Below are positions 59,459 to 64,000 of a DNA stretch of 64,000 nucleotides, piece after piece. Both the position numbers and the translations under genes were made by a program. Position 1 is the first letter of the stretch, and every line of letters begins with the position of its first letter. The notes beneath the pieces are model-generated. The model was not told where the DNA came from and did no database searches. It worked only from the letters and a program-made list of their open reading frames with translations. The stretch is taken from the NCBI RefSeq assembly GCF_040536835.1, contig NZ_CP159578.1:558001-622000 (forward strand). The letters are read 5' to 3'. This stretch comes from Salinicola endophyticus. Its GTDB lineage: Bacteria; Pseudomonadota; Gammaproteobacteria; Pseudomonadales; Halomonadaceae.

Positions 59459-61792
59459 GTGAGCCCGCTGGCCGAGTGGCTGCGTGAGCAGTGTGAGGCG
59501 CTGCGTGCCCGCCGGGTGCGCGGGGTGCTGTGGATCGCCGCCGACCCTGATACGGCGCTGGCGCGAGCCAGCGAGTGGATCGCCGCCGGCGATTGGCGCG
59601 CGCCGCTGTGGCTCGGCCCGGTCAACGAGAGCGCACCCGACATCCCCCGGCTCGCGGCGGCCAAGGCGCGCTCGCGGCTGGGCCAGGAGCACGACCTGGT
59701 GGTCATCGATGCCGTCTCGCCCCAGGGCGGTTTCGACCCCGACGCCTTCGGTGCGCTCAGCGGCACCGTCCTCGCCGGGGGCTGGCTGGTGCTACTGACC
59801 CCGGCACACTGGCTCACCCCCGAGGCGGGCCCGTGGCGGGGGGACGCCGACTACCGTCGCCTGACCCAGTGGCCCCACGCGGCACAGACCCTGGAGGCGC
59901 GCTATCTGCGCCGGGTGGCGCGTGAGCTGATGGCCGCAGAATCAATGGCGGTGTGGACGCCCGAAGCGCCACTACCACGGGCCGGTGCGTCGAGGCTATC
60001 GGCGGGCAACCCGGTACAGGCGCAGACACCGATATCGATACCGACATCGTCACCGACACCGACGAGCAGGGACGCCGACTGTCTCACCGCCGACCAGGCC
60101 GAGGCGGTGGCGCGGCTGACCCGGCTGCGTCGGCGCCGGCCGCTGGTGCTGGTCGCCGATCGCGGACGCGGCAAGAGCGCCGCCCTGGGGATCGCCGCGG
60201 CACGCCGGCTGCAGCAGGGCGAGCGGCAGCTGTGGGTGAGCGCGTCCACCCGCGAGGCGGTGGCGCCGCTGTTCGCGCGCCTCGCAGCGCTGCTGCCCGA
60301 GGGGCGCCTGGACGAGACCGGCTTCACCCTGACCCTGGCGGGGCAGCCGGCGCAGGTCACCTGGCTGCCGCCGGAGCGGGTGCTGCCCGCGCTCGATGAT
60401 ACCGACATCGACCCGCACGCGCCGCCGACCCTGCTGGTGGACGAAGCGGCGGCGATCCCCGCTGCCCGCCTGATCCGCTGGCTGGAACGCTTTCCGCGGC
60501 TCGCCTTCGCCACCACGGTGCACGGCTACGAAGGCACCGGGCGCGGCTTCGAGGTGCGCCTGCGCGAGCGTCTCGACCAGTTGACGCCGGGCTGGCGGCG
60601 GCTGCGCCTGAGCGAGCCGGTGCGCTGGGCCGCGGGCGACCCGCTGGAGGCGTTGACCCGGGATCTGCTGTGTCTCGATGCCGAGGCGGCGAGCGCCGAG
60701 ACGGTGGCGGCCAGCGCCGAGCATCACGCACCGCGCGTGGTCTGGCTCGACCGCGAGGCGCTGGCGGCGAATGCCACGCTGCTGACCCAGGCGTTCGGGC
60801 TGCTGGTACAGGCCCACTATCGCACCGCACCCAGCGATCTGCGCCATCTGCTCGACGGCCCCGAGGTCGCGCTACCGGCCGTCATGCTGGGCGAGGCGCT
60901 GGTGGCGATCGCCGTAGTCCAGCCGGAGGGGGGCTTCGATGCTGCCCTGGCCGCGGAGATCCACCACGGCAGACGCCGCCCGCGAGGGCACCTGATGGCG
61001 CAGTCGCTGGCCTTTCATGGCGGCTATCTCGATGCCGCGCGCGCGCGCTGGTGGCGGCTCATGCGTATCGCCGTGCATCCGGCCTTGCGCCGCCGCGGGG
61101 TGGGCAGCCAGCTGCTCGCCGCGGTGGAAGAAGCTGCCACGGCGGCAGGCATCGAGCGCCTCGGTGTGAGCTTCGGCGCCGAGCCGGGGCTGATCGCCTT
61201 TTGGCGCCGCGCCGGATTCGTGACTCTGCGCCTGGGGTTGACCCGCGAGGCGGCCAGCGGCGAGCCGGCGCTGATGCTGGGGCGGGGGCTGACGCCTGCG
61301 GCGCGGGATACGCTGGCCGCCATGGCGGCGGATTTCCGTCTGCTGCTGCCTGATCTGCTCAGCCAGGCGGCACGGGATCTCGACCCCGAGGTGGCGGCGT
61401 CACTGCTCTGGGAAGGCGAGCCCGGGCCGGCCTCCAACGCCCTCAGGGCGCGGCTGGCCTGGTTCGCGGAGGGTGGGGGCGAGCTGGCCCTGGTGCGGCC
61501 CTGGCTGCGTCAGGCGTGGCTCGACTGGTGGCGTCACCAGCCTGCCCCGGGTGGTGAGTCGGCGCTGGCGGATACCCCGAAGGAAAGCGTGCAGGACAGT
61601 GATGTCGCCGCCGCGCTGGGCACGCCGGCAGCCATTGCCACCGCGGTGGCGGCGCTGTTCCAGGGCCATGACGAACGCCTCTCTGACGATGGCCGGCGTG
61701 GGCGCCAGGCGCGCGCCCGGGCGCTTGCCCGCGGCCTGCTCGCGGCGGCCGGTGAAGGCGGCGATATGGTCAAGCCGGCGCCGGGCGAGTAA
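59459..61792 (+). CDS. tmcA: tRNA(Met) cytidine acetyltransferase
   Basis: 777 residues from the GTG at 59459, which has GGAG six bases upstream; an in-frame TTG lies at 59447. Domain order: an N-terminal DUF1726-like region, an ATPase/helicase domain with Walker A ADRGRGKSAALG and Walker B LLVDEAAAIPA, and a GNAT domain with RIAVHPALRRRGVGSQLL. Known: TmcA makes N4-acetylcytidine at the wobble position of elongator tRNA-Met with acetyl-CoA and ATP. Confidence 0.95.
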   Translation: MSPLAEWLREQCEALRARRVRGVLWIAADPDTALARASEWIAAGDWRAPLWLGPVNESAPDIPRLAAAKARSRLGQEHDLVVIDAVSPQGGFDPDAFGALSGTVLAGGWLVLLTPAHWLTPEAGPWRGDADYRRLTQWPHAAQTLEARYLRRVARELMAAESMAVWTPEAPLPRAGASRLSAGNPVQAQTPISIPTSSPTPTSRDADCLTADQAEAVARLTRLRRRRPLVLVADRGRGKSAALGIAAARRLQQGERQLWVSASTREAVAPLFARLAALLPEGRLDETGFTLTLAGQPAQVTWLPPERVLPALDDTDIDPHAPPTLLVDEAAAIPAARLIRWLERFPRLAFATTVHGYEGTGRGFEVRLRERLDQLTPGWRRLRLSEPVRWAAGDPLEALTRDLLCLDAEAASAETVAASAEHHAPRVVWLDREALAANATLLTQAFGLLVQAHYRTAPSDLRHLLDGPEVALPAVMLGEALVAIAVVQPEGGFDAALAAEIHHGRRRPRGHLMAQSLAFHGGYLDAARARWWRLMRIAVHPALRRRGVGSQLLAAVEEAATAAGIERLGVSFGAEPGLIAFWRRAGFVTLRLGLTREAASGEPALMLGRGLTPAARDTLAAMAADFRLLLPDLLSQAARDLDPEVAASLLWEGEPGPASNALRARLAWFAEGGGELALVRPWLRQAWLDWWRHQPAPGGESALADTPKESVQDSDVAAALGTPAAIATAVAALFQGHDERLSDDGRRGRQARARALARGLLAAAGEGGDMVKPAPGE

Positions 61793-61904
61793 GGTGTTGG
61801 CACACTGAAACAGGCCGCCCGCCGCGCTGCGGGCCGGGCCTTTCTCTTCCATCACCGTTGCAAGCCTGCCGCCGCCTGCGGGTGTCGGCGAGGCCGGAAT
61901 CGAC

Positions 61905-63380
61905 ATGAACGATCATCTGTTAACGCTCTCTCCCGAACCCGTCTGGCGGCATTTCCGTACCCTGTGCAACACGCCGCGGCCCTCGGGGCACGAAGCCCGG
62001 CTGGTGGCAACGCTGGAGCAGTGGGCCGATGCCCAAGGGCTCGCTCACGATCGCGACAGCAGCGGTAACCTGCGCATCCGCAAGCCGGCCACGCCCGGCT
62101 GCGAGTCGGTCCCGGGGATCATCCTCCAGGGGCATCTGGACATGGTCACCCAGGCCAACGCCGACCGCCCTCATGACTTTCTCAACGACCCGCTCGACGC
62201 CTACGTCGAAGATGGCTGGCTGCACGCCCGCGGCACCACCCTGGGCGCCGACAATGGTCTCGGCGTGGCCGCCGCGCTGGCGATCCTGGAAACCGACGAC
62301 ATCGCCCACGGGCCGATCGAGGCGCTGTTCACGCTGGAAGAAGAGACCTCGATGAAGGGCGCGCTGGGCCTCGAGGAGGGCTGGCTCGAAGGGCGCTATC
62401 TGCTCAACCTCGACTCCGAGGATCGCGGCGAGGTCTATATCGGCTGCGCCGGCGGCGCCGACGTGGTGATCGACGCCGACCTGCCGATGCGTGGCTGCGA
62501 CGAGGAAGAGGTGATGCGGCGTCTGGCGCTCACCGGCCTGGTCGGCGGCCACTCCGGGGTCGATATCCACAAGGAGCGCGGCAACGCCAACCGGCTGCTG
62601 GTGCGCGCGTTGCGGGCGCTGGAGGCGTACGACATCCGTCTGGTCGACTACCATGGCGGCACCCTGCGCAACGCCCTGCCGCGGGAAGCCTTCGCCACCA
62701 TCGTGGTCAACGAGAGCCATCTGCCGGCACTGGAAGCGACCCTGGCCGAGCTACAGGCGCTCTACCGCGACGAGCTGGCCGGCGTCGACGACGGCGTCAG
62801 CCTGACGCTCTCGCCGGGCGAGCTCTCCTGCGACGCCGCCGAGGCGCTGACCGATACCGCCACCGACCTGCTGGTGGCGGCGCTGCACGCCGCGCCCTAC
62901 GGCATCGAGCGCATGAGCGTGGAAGTGCCGGGCGTGGTCGAGACCTCCAACAACCTCGGCGTGGTGACGCTGGAGAACGGGCGTTTCCACCTCTGCGCGC
63001 TGGTGCGCTCGCTGCGCGATAGCGCCACGCAAAATCTGGCCGACCGCTTCACCGCGCTGTTCGGGCTGATCGGTGCGCGCACCCGGGTCGAGAACGGCTA
63101 CCCGGGCTGGACGCCGAGCGCCGACAGCGCGCTGCTGGCGCGCTTCAAGCGCCTGCACCAGGAGACGCTGGGTCAGGAACCGGCAGTCAAGGTGATCCAC
63201 GCCGGGCTCGAGTGCGGCATCATCGGCAGCAAGTACCCGCAGCTGGAGATGATCTCCTTCGGCCCGGTGATCCGGGGCGCCCACTCACCCACCGAGCGCA
63301 CCGAGATCGCCTCGGTCGAGGAGTTCTGGCAGGTGCTCAAGGCGCTGGTGGCGGATATCGGCTCGGGCCGCGCGGCCTGA
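61905..63380 (+). CDS. pepD: Aminoacyl-histidine dipeptidase (M20 family)
   Basis: 491 residues, like E. coli PepD. Zinc-site motifs are visible: ILQGHLDMVTQ (His), LGADNGLGVAAAL (bridging Asp), TLEEETSMKGALGL (catalytic Glu pair), LDSEDRGE and a C-terminal GAHSPTERTEIAS. The GHSGVDIHKERGNAN lid is also present. It hydrolyses Xaa-His dipeptides such as carnosine. Confidence 0.95.
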   Translation: MNDHLLTLSPEPVWRHFRTLCNTPRPSGHEARLVATLEQWADAQGLAHDRDSSGNLRIRKPATPGCESVPGIILQGHLDMVTQANADRPHDFLNDPLDAYVEDGWLHARGTTLGADNGLGVAAALAILETDDIAHGPIEALFTLEEETSMKGALGLEEGWLEGRYLLNLDSEDRGEVYIGCAGGADVVIDADLPMRGCDEEEVMRRLALTGLVGGHSGVDIHKERGNANRLLVRALRALEAYDIRLVDYHGGTLRNALPREAFATIVVNESHLPALEATLAELQALYRDELAGVDDGVSLTLSPGELSCDAAEALTDTATDLLVAALHAAPYGIERMSVEVPGVVETSNNLGVVTLENGRFHLCALVRSLRDSATQNLADRFTALFGLIGARTRVENGYPGWTPSADSALLARFKRLHQETLGQEPAVKVIHAGLECGIIGSKYPQLEMISFGPVIRGAHSPTERTEIASVEEFWQVLKALVADIGSGRAA

Positions 63381-63488
63381 TCAGCCGCTGCCGGGCAGAG
63401 GCCCTCGGGCCGGCGGCGCCATGACGCCGGCCTGACAACGACAGCGCGCCTCGACGCCCCGCGGCAGACTGCGATTGCTCCCCTGGTG

Positions 63489-63540
63489 TTGGGGAAGCGC
63501 GTTGGGGAAACGCGCTGGAAAAACTCGTTGGAGAAACCTT
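63489..63540. repeat. Four degenerate 13-bp tandem repeats before the acetyltransferase gene
   Basis: Units 63489-63501, 63502-63514, 63515-63527 and 63528-63540 align as TTGGGGAAGCGCG, TTGGGGAAACGCG, CTGGAAAAACTCG and TTGGAGAAACCTT. The last unit supplies the ribosome site (GGAG) and overlaps the TTG start. Thirteen is not a multiple of three. Confidence 0.75.
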
Positions 63541-64000
63541 GAACGGTCCGAATCCAGACACCAAGCACCCCATGGAGGGGTTTCCGCAGGTTTGTTTCAT
63601 CAAGAATACCGTGCGGAATCCGAATATCGTCGTCGGCGACTATACCTACTACGACGATCCTGAGGCGCCGGAGGATTTCGAGCGCAACGTCCTCTATCAC
63701 TTCCCGTTCATCGGCGACAAGCTGGTCATCGGCAAGTTCTGCGCCATCGCGCGCGGTGCGACATTCATCATGAATGGGGCCAATCACAAGCTTTCGGGCA
63801 TCTCCACGTATCCCTTCCAGATCTTTGGCCATGGCTGGGAAAAGGTCATGCCGGAAGCGGGTGACCTGCCGTTCAAGGGCGACACCGTCATCGGTAACGA
63901 TGTCTGGATCGGTTACGACGCATTGATCATGCCCGGCGTGACCATCGGCAATGGCGCCATCGTTTCTTCGCGCGCCGTGGTGGTATCCGATGTGCCGGCC
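63539..64000 (+). CDS. Hexapeptide xenobiotic acetyltransferase, Vat-type (3' end beyond window)
   Basis: About 154 residues are visible from a TTG at 63539 (GGAG five bases upstream); the ATG at 63572 is an alternative. The left-handed beta-helix repeats are clear: YHFPFIGDKLVIGKFCAIARGATFIMNGANHK, then VIGNDVWIGYDALIMPGVTIGNGAIVSSRAVV. The catalytic His lies in GANHKLSG, as in streptogramin (Vat) and chloramphenicol (CatB) acetyltransferases. Chromosomal members often have unknown physiological acceptors. The C-terminus is missing. Confidence 0.8.
   Translation, partial: MNGPNPDTKHPMEGFPQVCFIKNTVRNPNIVVGDYTYYDDPEAPEDFERNVLYHFPFIGDKLVIGKFCAIARGATFIMNGANHKLSGISTYPFQIFGHGWEKVMPEAGDLPFKGDTVIGNDVWIGYDALIMPGVTIGNGAIVSSRAVVVSDVPA

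Noticed and set aside
63400..63435. GCCGGCG...CGCCGGC hairpin after pepD as a terminator
   Set aside because: A stem is present but no run of T follows it.
1..64000. CRISPR array, tRNA or rRNA genes
   Set aside because: No regularly spaced repeats and no cloverleaf or rRNA-like sequence were recognised by reading. A dedicated tRNA scan could not be run.

Overview
The window is high-GC gammaproteobacterial DNA. It most likely comes from the Halomonadaceae (Halomonas, Salinicola, Chromohalobacter or relatives): it carries an ectoine 5-hydroxylase gene, a CPA1 Na+/H+ antiporter, and the chromosomal order thrB - DUF2782 gene - polA. The genus cannot be fixed from the sequence alone. No rRNA, tRNA or CRISPR array was recognised.

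Region 1 (1-9021) is the right-hand part of an integrated phage-like element that continues off the left edge. One tightly overlapping leftward operon carries a ribbon-helix-helix protein, a two-finger Ogr/Delta activator, a small unknown protein, a P2 gpA-type replication endonuclease, two small proteins (one DksA/TraR-like), a DUF4224 protein, a tyrosine integrase and a Mor-family activator cut by the edge. A divergent S24 repressor gene with inverted-repeat operators faces it. It is followed by three envelope cargo genes, two of which share a duplicated, structurally conserved 92-nt leader.

Region 2 (9.1-13.0 kb) is accessory. It holds an AT-rich two-gene unit (AAA ATPase plus a partner) and a leftward gene with a nuclease-like D...ExK signature. 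A 0.9-kb non-coding stretch then follows with several RNA candidates, the best being a Csr/Rsm-type sponge RNA that presents GGA in hairpin loops.

Region 3 (13.0-16.5 kb) holds a transglutaminase-like protein, a small degenerate S24 protein under a perfect LexA box, a secreted EndA-type nuclease with an Excalibur tail, and a membrane protein.

Region 4 (16.6-30.95 kb) is a leftward P2-type tail and lysis cluster: X, holin, SAR-type lysozyme, Rz/Rz1, R, V, W, J, I, H (fibre), G (chaperone), FI, FII, E/E', T, U, D. No capsid, portal, terminase or head-completion (Q, O, N, M, L, S) gene is present, so it reads as an R-type tailocin. An AT-richer membrane-protein gene is inserted between G and FI, where P2 carries its Z/fun moron.

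Region 5 (31-64 kb) is mostly chromosomal: ectD, an FAH-fold protein, speA, thrB, a DUF2782 gene, polA, gnd, nadA and mipA. Two paralogous PaoABC-type molybdenum aldehyde oxidoreductase operons follow (one with a Tat signal, one without) and flank a DUF302 gene and an antiporter gene. After these come a tetR-like gene divergent from an EmrAB-type efflux pair, a small membrane protein, tmcA, pepD and a truncated hexapeptide acetyltransferase gene.
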